DNA of 64,000 nucleotides, taken from assembly GCA_032690845.1 (NCBI GenBank), contig CM064427.1:16875501-16939500 (forward strand). The letters run 5' to 3'. Below, piece by piece: positions 11,749-23,019 of this stretch (positions are counted from its first letter, which is position 1; every line of letters starts with the position of its first letter). The stretch is from Eleusine coracana subsp. coracana. Lineage: Eukaryota; Streptophyta; Magnoliopsida; Poales; Poaceae. The notes beneath the pieces are model-generated. The model saw only the letters and a program-made list of their open reading frames with translations, did no database searches and was not told the origin of the DNA. The position numbers and the translations under genes were made by a program.

Positions 11749-11756
11749 TTTTTATA
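11749..11756 (-). promoter_or_regulatory. TATA box of the antisense gene
   Basis: The minus strand reads TATAAAAAGG from 11756 to 11747, about 200 bp upstream of the ATG at 11546. The sequence between is GC-richer and lacks upstream in-frame ATGs that would override the start. Spacing fits a plant 5' UTR of roughly 170 bp. This is inference from position and sequence only. Confidence 0.6.
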
Positions 11757-12554
11757 CCTACATCTTTTTGACCTAGTCTTCTAGATCCCATGGGCTGTAT
11801 GGGCCATACAGTGATGGGCTTTTCCGCTTAATAAAAGTAATAAGTAAAAAGCTTTATTCTTTAAAAAGAATTAGAGCTATCAGCCTTGAGAAATAATCTC
11901 GAGAGTTTCTTTGATGAGAAGCAGTGGCAAATCCACTTAAAAATATTTTTTGTATCTATATGATTTGATGATCACATAGAAGAGGACTAAAAGGTCGTAC
12001 GGGATCAAATTCTAAGGATAAGTTTCTGATTAATGTCAGTAGATAGTTCTCAAAATTGGGCTTGTATTGAGTCGGGTGACGGTTCATTAAGGAAAAACTA
12101 TATTATGATTGATGTCATTATAGTTTAGTACTTGGTTATGATTGATGTCATAGCTATTTTTTGATTTTACAAATGATAGATGTCATGAGAATCAAAAGGT
12201 CATTCGGCTAAGGGTGAATATCACTCTATCTTTAATATAATCGACCGACACACTTGATATTGGGTAGACCGAGTACCTGGTTTGATGACCAAGGGTTTAG
12301 TTGCTCAAATTTGATGATTTGAGTGAAGTTATATAACAAAATGTTAAGAGCTAATATTATTAGACTCTTGTATTATTTGTTAGCCTCCAAATTATATAAG
12401 AGTCGGGGGCTACACCTGATCAGGTGCACCTAGTCGGTGCACTAGATCCATCAGGAACTTGGCTTATGAGGTCTTCCTAATTTATGACCTGTTTATATCA
12501 ACATTAAAGATTACTCGGCACATCACAGCTCAAAATCAGAAAGCACTCAGGGGC
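11757..12554. other. Non-coding 3' region of the Tat element, ending at its polypurine tract
   Basis: AT-rich, no gene seen. The last bases before the LTR (CACTCAGGGGC, 12544-12554) are in the position of the polypurine tract that primes plus-strand DNA synthesis; it is short and imperfect. Confidence 0.5.
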
Positions 12555-12928
12555 TGCTATGGGATACTTGCCTTACAGGTATCCATAGATATGTCTAAGT
12601 CGGTAACTGACCGGGTATCTTAGCAATAAGGAAACCGATCGAGTCGGCTTGGAGCACAAGGCAATAGAGATAGATTTTCTATATAAATCCTTATAGAATA
12701 CGAGTAAGACTCTTCACATACCCCCTGCCGACCGGATATATAAGACGACAGAAACCCCCCATCGGGGACACAACATTACAAGCAATACGATCCACAGATC
12801 ACAGGACGTGGGGTTTTTACTCTCATCGAGAGGGTCCGAACCTGTATAATTCGACGTCTTTTGCAACCATCGTAGTTCTTAGTCACCATATAGCCCTATA
12901 AATTTATTGCCGAGATCAAGTCTCGACA
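12555..12928 (+). mobile_element. 3' LTR of the Tat-type element
   Basis: Starts near TGCTATGGGATACTTGCC, just after the polypurine tract, and ends CAAGTCTCGACA, giving TG...CA ends and about 374 bp. It contains TATATAAG at 12736, a plausible TATA box of the LTR promoter. The exact left edge is uncertain by a few bases because no 5' partner is in the window. After it, the interrupted older LTR resumes at 12929. Confidence 0.65.
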
Positions 12929-13145
12929 ATGCTTTTGTTCAAAATTCTAATTCACTTACTTATACAACATATATTTTTGGTGGTCATATGTGTTATTAAA
13001 AAATTGTGACTTGCAATTCAAATGTCATTCAAATTTGAGCCAAATTCATGCAAAAGGTTTCAAATTGATCTCAAATTTTTTTGATGAACTTATACTGTGT
13101 TGGGTTTGGTGCCTAGGATGCTAAAGTGACACCGTGGGTGTCACA
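12929..13145 (-). mobile_element. 5' end of an older long LTR, minus strand, interrupted by the Tat element
   Basis: Read from 13145 downward it begins TGTGACACCC with an inverted GTGTCAC just after. It then follows the family pattern: AT-rich, a TTGCAAGTCACAA box, and CAAAAATATATGTTG, as at 43555 and 50115. It breaks off at 12929, where the gypsy element ends. The rest of this LTR must lie left of the window. 13146 onward is F-box array DNA, so this LTR inserted into the array before the gypsy element inserted into it. Confidence 0.7.
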
Positions 13146-14142
13146 GGATATTGCAAGAAGACATAATAATCTGCGTTTTCTTCTGTCTGGGTTGATTGAG
13201 TTGATGAAATAGGTTATCCCCTAGAAGTAAATGAAACCACGACGACAGATTGATGTTTCGAAGCAAAGAAGAATGACTGCTCAATGAGTACCTTCAACTA
13301 TGCATTATCAGTTTATCACAACTTAAGCATGCAGTAGGAGTTTCAGATGATTAAAGCATAAGAAACTTAGAGGCTTTTGAAAATCAGCAAAACTAGTTAG
13401 TCTATCTGTTACGAGGTTTTTCATGAATAACTGTGGGGAAATTTCTCCAGTGTGTAAAATTTCATAAACAAAATAGGGTGTTAGGTATGCACAGAAAGAT
13501 CAGAGAAACAAAAAGAAACAAAAAAATTTTAAGTCCTAGATCACTGTGTAGTTGGACGATTTTGAATCTACTAATTATCAAAAGTCTTGTAGAATCCATA
13601 TTTCCTAGGACGTTATAATGAAAAGTTTTAAGAAGAAGGCTTGCTGGAAATCTGAGCTAGAAACGTTGTGTCCAGAATGCTGATTCGTTGTTTCATTACT
13701 TTGTGCATCATTCTCAGAAGACTTATCAATGATGTATGATCTTCCCAATTTCTCCTACAGCAACGTCTGTCATAAATGCTGTTGGTGTTACAAAATGTGA
13801 ATACTCACCATGCATGATCCATGTACATGTACAGGCTTTGTTGTTCCGTGTAATTTGGTCGTTTCCAATTGCATATTTGACCTAGTGTTGACAAGACAGT
13901 ACCAGTGATTTTCAACATCGGAAAAGGCAGCTTCCCTGGAGATCACATAAAAGGAACGTCCTATAGTCACCGACATAGAAAAAAATGGGAATAATTAAAT
14001 GTAATTCTTACTGAACATTAGTTATTATTATCTAGAAAAATTAAACGAGTAAAACACAACCATATTAATTCGTGTCTCGCCCAAACAGCTTGTTTTTGTA
14101 GGAGCCAGACATTTGGCCCAACGAGCCCTAGCAGCTGAGGTA
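13146..14142. repeat. Upstream flank of F-box copy A, shared with other array units
   Basis: No gene of its own. 13146-13760 matches, with divergence, 17600-18140 (for example the GATTGA-rich stretch, CATAAGAAACTT, and the CTGGAAA...AACGTTGTGTCC stretch). 13780-13985 matches 48920-49130 upstream of copy C (TAATTTGGTCGTTTCCAATT and TCAACATCGGAAAAG in both). The flanks were therefore duplicated together with the genes. The 13780-13985 segment, kept upstream of both A and C, is the best candidate for shared promoter sequence. Confidence 0.7.
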
Positions 14143-14302
14143 CTCCCTCCGTTTTAAATTATATGACGTTTTAGTTTTAGACATAAAAATTAAAAAGAGT
14201 TAAAAAAGATAGTTATATAAAAAACAAGAGAGATAAAGAGAAAAATATATTAATATGTAAAAATGTGTTGTAATTTAAGAAAAGGAAACTAAAGTGTCGG
14301 AG
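14143..14302. mobile_element. Stowaway-like MITE in the promoter of F-box copy A
   Basis: 160 bp with ends CTCCCTCCG and (right end) GTGTCGGAG, flanked by TA on both sides (14141-14142, 14303-14304), the Tc1/mariner target duplication. It lies 108 bp before the ATG of copy A. The equivalent place upstream of copy C (GCAGCTCAGCTACAAAGCC near 49278) lacks it, which shows the uninserted state. Confidence 0.8.
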
Positions 14303-14409
14303 TACAAAGCGAGTCGAGAGGACGCCGCATCTCATTGGCCGCCACTCCCTAGTCACTTTCCTCTACTCTCGCTTCGCCGAACCAAGCCCTAGCCCCGCCG
14401 CCGGCGACC

Positions 14410-16192
14410 ATGGATCTGAGCGGGTGGCGCATTGCGAGCATAAGGTCGGTTCGAGCTTTCAACGACCAGGACCAAGGTACGGGCACGGCGCTCAAGGCGG
14501 CGTACGAGTCCCTCCCCACCCCGCCCGGCACCCCCGACGCGCCGCTCGCCGCCGCCACGTGGTCCACGGCGGCGCCGAACGACGGCGTCGACCGCATCAG
14601 CAACCTCCCCGACCAGATCCTGCAGAACATCGTCTCCCGCCTCCCCGCCAAGGACGCCGTGCGCACGGGCGCGCTCGCCAAGCGCTGGCGCGGATTCTGG
14701 CGCGCGACCCCCCTCGTCTTCCTCGACGCCGGCCTCATCCCGCAGTGCAGAAAGAACCCGACCTGGCGTCCCGGCCTTGAGGACACCCTCGGCATCACCA
14801 ACGCGGTCTCCGACGTCCTCGCCGCCCACCCGGGCCCCTTCCGCTGCGTCCAGATCACCTGCTGCCACCTGGACCTCAACAGGGAGAAGATCAAGGAGTG
14901 GCTGCAGAAGGTTGCCAGCAAGGGAATCCAAGAACTCGCCTTCATCAACCGCCCATGGCCGCTCAACCTCCCTCTCACCGCCACGCTCTTTAGCTGCACA
15001 TCCCTCACCAGCCTGCACATCGGCGCCTGGAAGTTCCCCAACACTGCCGCCCTTCCGGAAGGTGCTGGATTTCCCCACCTCAAGGAGCTCTTCCTCACCT
15101 TGATTACCATGAAGGACCGAGACCTTGCCTTCCTGCTAGGCAACTGCCCTGTCCTGGAGGTTCTCACCATCATTGCAAGCCAGACCGATGTGCGCCTCTG
15201 CCTGGTTAGCCAGAGCCTGCGGTTCTTGCAGCTTGGCATGTCTTCTGTGGGAGATATCGTTGTGGCAGACGCTCCTCGCCTGGAAAGGCTCCTTCTGTGG
15301 ATGACACAGCGCCGTCGCACCGGGGACAACAAATTCTCAAGGATCAAGATTGGCAAGGCACCCAACCTCAGCATGCTTGGATACTGGCACCCAGGACAGC
15401 ACCAACTGCAGATTGGCGATACAGTCATCGAGGTATGAACATAAATCTCAAACTTCATTTCTGCTCTGTTCTGCACTTGTGATATGTGATCTTATAATTT
15501 CTGATTCGGTGCATTGTTGCATTTGTACATTAATTCTCATCACAGGCGAGCACCAATGTGAGCCCAAGCACCATCGTCCCGAGCGTCAAGATCTTGGCTT
15601 TGGATGTGAATTTTGACATCTGCAATGAGGTCAATTCAGTGCCTTCCTTCCTCAAGTGTTTTCCAAACGTTGACACACTCCATATCAAGGTAGAACTTGC
15701 TAATGTTGCTTGTTGCATTTGGCCTTTTGTATCACTGTCACCGCTAGCTTGCTACTATAGCATGATCAGATAAGTTGTTGGTGTCCTGATCATTAACCCT
15801 GGTTCAATTTGCAGTCACTGAAAACAGATAAGCCATCTGGAAAGATCAATCTCAAGTTTTGGCAGGAGGCTTGCCCTGTTGAATGTGTTCAGAACGTCAA
15901 AAGGTTGGTTATCTATGAGTTTCAGGGGAAGAAAAATGAGCATGCGTTCCTCAAATTCATGGGAGAGACAGTTAAGGCGCTGGAGATGGTGATAATTATG
16001 ATATGCCCTCAATCTTTCTCTTTGAGCAATTGTCTTGATGCCAAAATCAATCCTTTTACCACTGTGAAATGGGCAAGTGAAAAGATGAAGATGGTTGACT
16101 TCGGGTTTCCATCCAATTTTACTTCTTGGAATTTCCGCACTGCAGTAGATGTTTCATGCAGGGACCCTTTTTATCTTGCAAGCTCTGTTTAA
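14410..16192 (+). CDS. F-box/LRR-FBD-like protein, copy A (intact, three exons)
   Basis: F-box proteins are the substrate-binding part of SCF ubiquitin ligases: the F-box binds a SKP1-like protein and the C-terminal repeats bind the target. The exons are 14410-15432, 15546-15689 and 15815-16192; introns are 113 and 125 bp with GT-AG ends in phase 0, giving 514 aa. The F-box is at residues about 61-100 (DRISNLPDQILQNIVSRLP, then RTGALAKRWRGFW). A leucine-rich-repeat-like region covers about 180-340 (LLGNCPVLEVLTI, DAPRLERLLLW). An FBD-like segment is at about 410-455 (VECVQNVKRLVIYEFQGKK). The start is supported by paralogues B and C (MDLSGWRIAS in A and C). Codon use is GC-rich in exon 1. A MITE sits just upstream. 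The substrate is unknown. It is the only intact member of the array here. Confidence 0.92.
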
Positions 16193-18147
16193 GGTACCGG
16201 CTGTCTACCTGTACCTATAAGCAACGAGCTATCAATGTTTGTTCTAGAACATTTTGAAGGTTTCAGTGCATGAACTTGTGGAAATGTTTAAGTAGACTAG
16301 TATGAATCTTCCTCCTGCAAAACGCTATTGTGGCTTGATGCTATTTGGGAGACATGAACTGCTACCTTTATGTATGCTGTCTGTTGACATATTTTGTTTG
16401 CTCCTCAACACATTTGTGATTTGGATCATTGGTTGTTCACTGTGGAAAAAGCTATCCATGCATGGTTCTGTGGATTTGCACCACAAGTCAGTCATATTGT
16501 GCAGTTATTGAAGGTAGCATGATTAATTGCCATACATTATAGTGTCCACCTCTTCTTATTTGTGTTTCAACTCCATAGCACATTCTCTAGAATACAAATT
16601 TAGTTAAATCAAATGGCCTCTAGTTTCCATATTTTCTAGGATGCTACTAATATAGTGAAAAATTTTAACAAGATAGGCTGCTGGAAACTTGAGTGGCTGG
16701 ATGCCGATGACAGAAGTAACTGAAGAATTCTGAGCTAAAACGTTGTGTTCTCAATGCTGATTGGGTGTTCATTACATTGCGTGCAAATCTTGGCAGAGCT
16801 AACAATGTAGTATAATCTTTGTGATTTGTGTTGCATCAGCAAGTGGGTCACATTATTTAAGGGTTGAAGCAAGTTTATTTTTTAAGAAATTAAATCTAAG
16901 CAATATGTAGCGATAAGAGGCGCTTCCTTTATTGCGAACATGATTGATCTGTTTCTTATATACTATACTATTGAGCTTACGGTTGTCCCTGAGACTAGTA
17001 CAATGTACATTGAGAAGCAGTAATATTTTCTGATGACATTTAGTGCTATTCTTACCGTACCTAAACATATGTACATACATCCTCAATTTGAAAAGGAAAA
17101 AAAAAACTGTTTATTGCGATACATGTCAAATTTCGAACTACCTTTAATTTCTTTGCTCCATACTCAGTACGGCTGTGAGGTAGCAGCTGTCTACCTGTAC
17201 CTGTACCTAAGCAACTTGTTATGAATGTTTGTTCTAGAACATTTGAAGGTTTCAGTGCAACTTGTGGAAATGTTTAAGTAGACTAATATGAATCTTCCTC
17301 CTGCGAAACGCCATTGTGGCTTTAACTTGGTACTATTTGGGAGACAAGAACTGCTACCTTTATGTATGCTGTCTGTTGACATGTTTGTTTGCTCCTCAAC
17401 AAATTTGTGATTTGGATCATTGGTTGTTCACTGTGGAAAAAGCTATCCATGCATGGTGCTGTGGATTTGCACTGGATATCTGTTATATTGTGCAGTTACT
17501 GAAGGTAGGATGATTAATTGCCGTACATTATAGTGTTCCATCTCTTCTTATTTGTGCTTCAACTCCATAGCACAGTTGGATATGTCTATCCATATTCTGT
17601 TTTTAGAATATCCGTGAGGGGGCATAATAATCTTGTGTTTTCTTCTGTTTGTGTTGATTGAATTGATCTAGCTTAACCGCTTCATGTAGAGTAAATAAAA
17701 CTGAAACGACAGAGTCATAGTATATATCCTTTTTTATGTTTCAAAGCGAGAGAGAGAGAACGACTGCTCAGCCAGTACATTCAAACTTTGCAGTATCACA
17801 ATTTAAGCTGCGCAGTAGGTGTTTGTGATGATTGAAACATAAGAAACTTCCTGGCTTCTGAAAAATAGGAAAACTGTTTAGTCTATCAGATATAAGTTTT
17901 TTCTTTGGCAAAATTGTGTGATAATTTTCTCTAAGAGTACAAATTTAGTTAATCAAATGGCCTCTAGTTTCCATATTTTCTAGGATGCTACTAGTACAGT
18001 GAAAAGTTTACAAGAAAGGCTGCTGGAAACTTGAGTGGCTGGATGCCGACGACAGTAGTAACTGAAGAATTCTGAGCTAAACGTTGTGTCCCTCAACGCT
18101 GATTGGTTGTTCATTACATTGGGTGCAAATCTTGGCAGAGCTAACAA
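16193..18147. repeat. Duplicated 3' flank of the F-box gene (two tandem copies)
   Basis: The stretch after the stop of copy A (16199-16805: CTGTCTACCTGTACCT, GTTTGTTCTAGAACATTT, TCATTGGTTGTTCACTGTGG, ACTGAAGAATTCTGAGCT) is repeated at 17185-18147 without an F-box coding part between. The join is near 17180. No gene is present. This looks like unequal crossing-over that deleted one gene body and left its 3' flank. 16806-17175 is paralogous to 30407-31027 plus 40251-40275 and preserves the empty sites of the Helitron, the Stowaway and the CACTA element. Confidence 0.8.
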
Positions 18148-18948
18148 TCTCTACACCTTATTAAGCGAGCTGCGGTCGTCTACATCAATTTTTCATGTCC
18201 ACCCACTCCAATGTGGATATGGTTTTTGAGTTTTTGAGTTCGAATCATTTTCCGATGGTTTGTTTGGAGGATTGGAGTCTGATTTATCTTGATGCAAGCT
18301 AAACAATGTTGTCAAAACGTGTCCCGTACTACTTTTGATCCCAGCTAGCCTCTCCTCGCACTTTATTGGCTTGTGTTGCCTCACCATCGAGCGCCGCCGC
18401 GGCCATGGAGGCGTTCTTGTTCGCCATCTTCATCAAGTATATTGGTTGACCTCTAAAACACCTTAGATTAGCTTTCTATGTCTGTAAATTACTGCTTTGA
18501 TACTTATCAGCTATCCTTTACCCACAAGTAGCTATCAATTAGAGCTTGAAATTCCACCAATGGCGGAATGTCGGCGTGCTTTCGAGGAAGGCGACGATCT
18601 CTAGTACCGGTAACTTTTCATGCCTCTATTTTCTGTTCATGGGCCTATTTTTCTGTCGTGGGCTGCTAGCTAATTCTTGGGCTTGTTAAAGTGTGAGCCG
18701 TCTGATTGTCGAACTCGTGATACAGGCCGTTGTCTACAATCGTTTTTGTGTCCGTGGTGTTTTTTTTTCCTTCGCCCGTCCACCAGTCCGTGTCATGCCC
18801 GCTAGCCCGTGCTCTCATCGACGTTTTATGTTCGTCCATCAAGTGTGTCCGTGTAAGAGTTGTATCATCCGTCTCCCGTGTCTTCGTCTCGCGCATCCAT
18901 AGCGGGCACAATCACTCCTCCAGACAGGAGCTTCTGCTTGATCAATGC

Positions 18949-21900
18949 TGTGACACCCCTGGTGTCACGGAGTCCCAAGAACCCACCCTTAGAACCTTTA
19001 TCACCAACATAACAGCGGGGAACAAAAATTTGAACTCAATGGGGTCAAATTTGAATCTAATTCAAACAATTTGAATCTCATTTGAACTACAAATCCTAAA
19101 ATTATAATAGAACTTATCCCCACCAAAAATATATGTTTTAGGCCATGATCAAGTAGAATTTTGAGAAAATTTCTCAGATTTTTATTCTATCGGTGAATGC
19201 CCCAAATAAATGGTCAAAATACCAGAAACCATCCCTATTTACAAAATCCCTATTCAAATTTCATCAAGAACTAATGATAGTTAGCATTTTTATAAAATCG
19301 GGCACAATATGTGGAGCCTGCCATATTTTTTGTTCACCTTGGTCGGTTCCAAATTAATTCCCACAAAAATATCAAATACAACCGGCTGTCGGGGTTTGGA
19401 AAATTAAATGAAAAAGAAAATCCCCCGTAGGACCCACCTGTCAGCCCATGCTCGCCCCGCTTGTGCATCGCCGCGTGGCCGCCGACGTACGGCCAACGGC
19501 CGTTCCCGCGGATCGACTCCCCCACCAGCCTCCCGACATCTCCTCTGTCTCTCTCTCTCTCCCCGTCGGAACGTGCCCCCCCCCCCTCCCCATTTTCCCC
19601 TCGCCCTCATTTCTCTCTTGCCGAGTGCTACACCCGCAATTGCCGCTCAGAGCAGGAGCCCGTCGCGCCGATGCCTTGCCGCATGAGCTGCCTCACCGAG
19701 CACCCCCGGACCTCCTCCCCGACACCCTCGGTCTTTGCGTGGAGCTGCATTTCCTCTTCTGCACCGAGCCGCCGCCAATCACAGGTTTCTTCGCCGCCTC
19801 CAATGACCCCTCCGTCGCCTCGCACACCCTCTCCGATGAGCCTCCCCCTCCGTAGCATTGTGTTTCTCCCACGCGCCGCTCAACCCCCCCCCCCCCCCAC
19901 CTCCCAGCCACATTCGAGCTAGCTTCGGGCACCGCCGTCGCCCTGGACACCGGCCTTGCCCCCCCCCCACCCGCCGTGTGTGGCCAGAGCGCTGCTGCGC
20001 GCGCGCTCGGCTCAGCCAGGCAGGCCACTGGGTCGTGCTCCGCCTGGGCCAGATCTAGCCCAGGAGCCCCTCCCCCGTGTGGGCTTCGGTCCGCTGGACT
20101 GCTGGAATGCGGCCCACGCGCATTAAATGGATTTTTCTCAATTTATCAATTCCAGAAAATGGTCCAACATTGCAAAATGCATAGTAAAATAAATACTGCA
20201 AATTTCAGGGTAGAATAAATTTTAGTAGGCTCCTCTGGACATGTACTATTTAAGAAAAATACTAAAGTCCCATGTTAGGGTTTTTATCCAAATTAAATTA
20301 ATTGTGCAATACACTTAATAATTCATAAGTAATTCTATGTAATTTATAAATTAATGAAATTTGATATTTAACCCTGGGTTATCCGTCCTAATCATTGTGC
20401 AAAGTCACACCTGATAATTCTCTGTATATTGGTCATCATTAATTAATTAAGCCTTTACCTTGTTTTATTTATTAAAAAATTAATGGCTTATTGCATGTAT
20501 GTGCAAATTGGCAAGTAATCCACTCCTGGCATGTTTTAGTTACAGTAATTCACCCATGTTCATGTGACCTCCAGAACCATGCTAAAATATTATTTACTTC
20601 TAAAACTCGATAATCCGTAAACTCTATAAAGGCGGGGTAACAACTTAACATGCGACAACACCCTCGTTCACTAGTACATGCCACATTGTTGTATTAACGT
20701 AATTGTTCAAGAAGTGCCACAAATCTTCTCTCATGCACATCATCGCATTTGCATCATATAGATCACGAGCTGAACCACATGGAGGCAGGACAAGAGCAGG
20801 AGCCAGAAGGACTCGGTAGTGTTTCGTTGGACCAGGAGCAGGCTCAAGGCAAGCCCCGGTACATCCCACCAAGTTTTAACCTTTTTATTTTATCACTAGT
20901 TAGGGATGTAGGCTTGTCAGTGCATTAAGTTTATAGGAGTTGTTTGAAAACCTAGTATTGCAGTAGGTTCTCTTTACCCGATGATAGCCTCGGAACGGTA
21001 GTCGCTATGCTTAATCTAGGACGATTATTCATCGAGTGGTATGAAGACCACTTGTAGACTAGAAAATATTATCACTGGGGAATGATATCGGCTGAAGAGA
21101 AGTTTGGATGGGATAACAATGAAGACCGGACGGGCAACTAGGTGGAAAGGGAAGGACAGCTTGTCTTCAAGGAGGTAGTCCCATCCGAGTCACCTAAGGC
21201 TACACATCGTGTCCGGTCCTATGAGGTCAAGTTTGAACATACTGTTTGCATGCTGGAGTTATGGACCCACTAAACTGATGTAGCTACGACTACTGCTTGG
21301 TCGGAAGATACCCTACTCTCTTGTTTAGTGGAACTGGGGCTGAGAGGAGGGAGCAATCCACACATGGATGGCGGTACAGGACGCATCGCATTGGGGACCC
21401 TTCTCAGGGGAGCCAGGCCCGGAAGACCTTGTGGTATTGTATGCGAAAGGTTGCTCCATGCGGTTTCCATAAAGCGCGTATGGATCGTGCAAGCAGGTTT
21501 CTCCTACAGGATATAAATCGATTCGAGTCGCTGCCTCTTATAGTAACGAGTACCACTTGATCGCTGCTCCGGAACATTGTTGGAAGCCATTAACATGATA
21601 AATGGGTTCAATATTGTTGTATGGAATTATTGTTAATTGTATTACAACCATGATTGTTGTAGTTATAGTGCAAACTAAATTTATTATTTTACATGTCAAC
21701 TTAACCTACTGCTAAAACTTGAAAATTAAGGATCCACTCTTGGGCTGGCTTTTTGGCAACAAAAACCCTACCCTTAGCCTGTGCATGTCTAGGAGTCGGC
21801 TGTAGATGGCCATTTTGACGGGACAATCTTGCAGAGTATTAGTTGCTCAGGGCATAGCTCTTTGTTGTTTTTCAGATGATCAGGGTGGCCAGTTTCTCGA

Positions 21901-22271
21901 CTTTTGGAACGTTGAGTGGGAACCCTACAGTTCATAGGAGGAGTACTTTGTTGCTTGCCAGTACAGTGTCATGGGCATAACATTGATCAAGACCGGATCT
22001 ACTTCTATGTATCGTCGTGAGAGGACGGATGTATTTGAAGTATTTTGTTGAACCATTTCATTTGTTGTTGAACTATTTTGCTTCCGCACTTTTAAAACTC
22101 TTATTTGTAATTTATATTTGGATTTATGTAAAACTCTCTACTCTATCTATGTTCTTATTACAACTATATTATTTCTGTCTTATGTTGTACTATTGGGCGT
22201 CACAGCGCGTGTCGCCACCCGAGAAAGATCCTGGAACAAAATTGTCTCCGTGGTAAGGCGGTTCTATTACA
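18949..22271 (+). mobile_element. 5' LTR of the 18949-28933 element
   Basis: Begins TGTGACACCCCTGGTGTCAC and ends GCGGTTCTATTACA. Compared with the 3' LTR it lacks about 150 bp near 19845. There the 3' LTR has GGTGAGCC...GGTGAGC around the missing part, so the loss probably went through a short direct repeat. Aligned stretches compared by eye look roughly 90% or more identical. It holds C-rich tracts (19578-19588, 19886-19900) and many spurious proline-rich ORFs. Confidence 0.9.
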
Positions 22272-22274
22272 GCA

Positions 22275-22285
22275 TGGTATCAGAG
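22275..22285 (+). promoter_or_regulatory. Primer binding site of the LTR element
   Basis: TGGTATCAGAG lies 3 bases after the 5' LTR. It is complementary to the 3' end of initiator-methionine tRNA (the full consensus continues with C; here T). It primes minus-strand cDNA synthesis. Confidence 0.85.
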
Positions 22286-23019
22286 TTATCTCGGTAATAG
22301 TACAACATTCAAATACATATTTTTGAAAACTCCACTACGAACGTGTGAGGACGTGCCCATAAGAATATTATTAGTTATGATTCAGGTGACAAAGCTAACT
22401 GTAGGAGGTTGTTTGTTTAAATACTTGTATCTATGGCATCATCAACGAAGGTATGTGTTCCGCCATGTGGACTGTAACATGGAAAGCTAGCACAATGGTG
22501 TGAACGTGGGCTGATTGCGGAAAACATCAGCGCCCTGTCCTAGGACAATAATAAGGGATTATTTTCGGATCGTTTCTTTTCTATGTGATGTATTATTCCT
22601 GAAATGAATCTTCTGCAGGTACACTAACCACGAATCGCGTAATAAGCGTGTAGCATACGACTAACTTGAGAGATCGTCTGCCACCGACTATACTTATGAT
22701 CCTATTCGTGGCCAAATTTCATTTTGTGAGGGCGTGTAGGCCGGAAAGCATAAGCATTCATGTAAATATCAAAATATCGAGTCATTAAGCAAATCTGAAA
22801 TTTCAGCAGACATGTTGCTCACACAAAAATCTATATTTTCTCACTTGAAAGTCAAAATCATGCAAATAAATACTTATTAGAATCATGAATAAATCCTTTA
22901 TATGTCCAGCAAGAAATTTTTATTTGAAATTATCTAGATAATGCCATTTTGGGCCTATCCGAGTCAGCATATCAAAGTATCGTTAATCTGAAATTCAGAT
23001 TCATGACCTATCTTTTAAA

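Larger units (their letters stand above)
1892..12928 (+). mobile_element. Degenerate Tat-type Ty3/gypsy retrotransposon, 5' end not in window
   Basis: The order of parts is gag (1951-3222), a foreign insertion (about 3223-6373), end of gag plus protease (6374-7102), reverse transcriptase (7260-8257), integrase (8520-9640), an antisense spliced gene (10246-11546, minus) and the 3' LTR (12555-12928). RT before integrase is the Ty3/gypsy order, and an extra antisense gene between integrase and the 3' LTR is a known trait of the Tat lineage. The 5' LTR is not visible: the left side stops at a minus-strand LTR at 1891. The element sits inside another LTR piece (12929-13145). gag-pol carries many stops, frameshifts and a missing RNase H, so it is not autonomous. 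Confidence 0.8.

Noticed and set aside
14349..15476. 375-aa minus-strand ORF over F-box copy A
   Set aside because: Shadow of the GC-rich sense exon. The sense strand has the F-box, splice sites and paralogues.
19408..20058. Proline-rich ORFs near the start of the 5' LTR
   Set aside because: They lie wholly in LTR sequence, are not kept in frame in the 3' LTR, and follow C-rich tracts.
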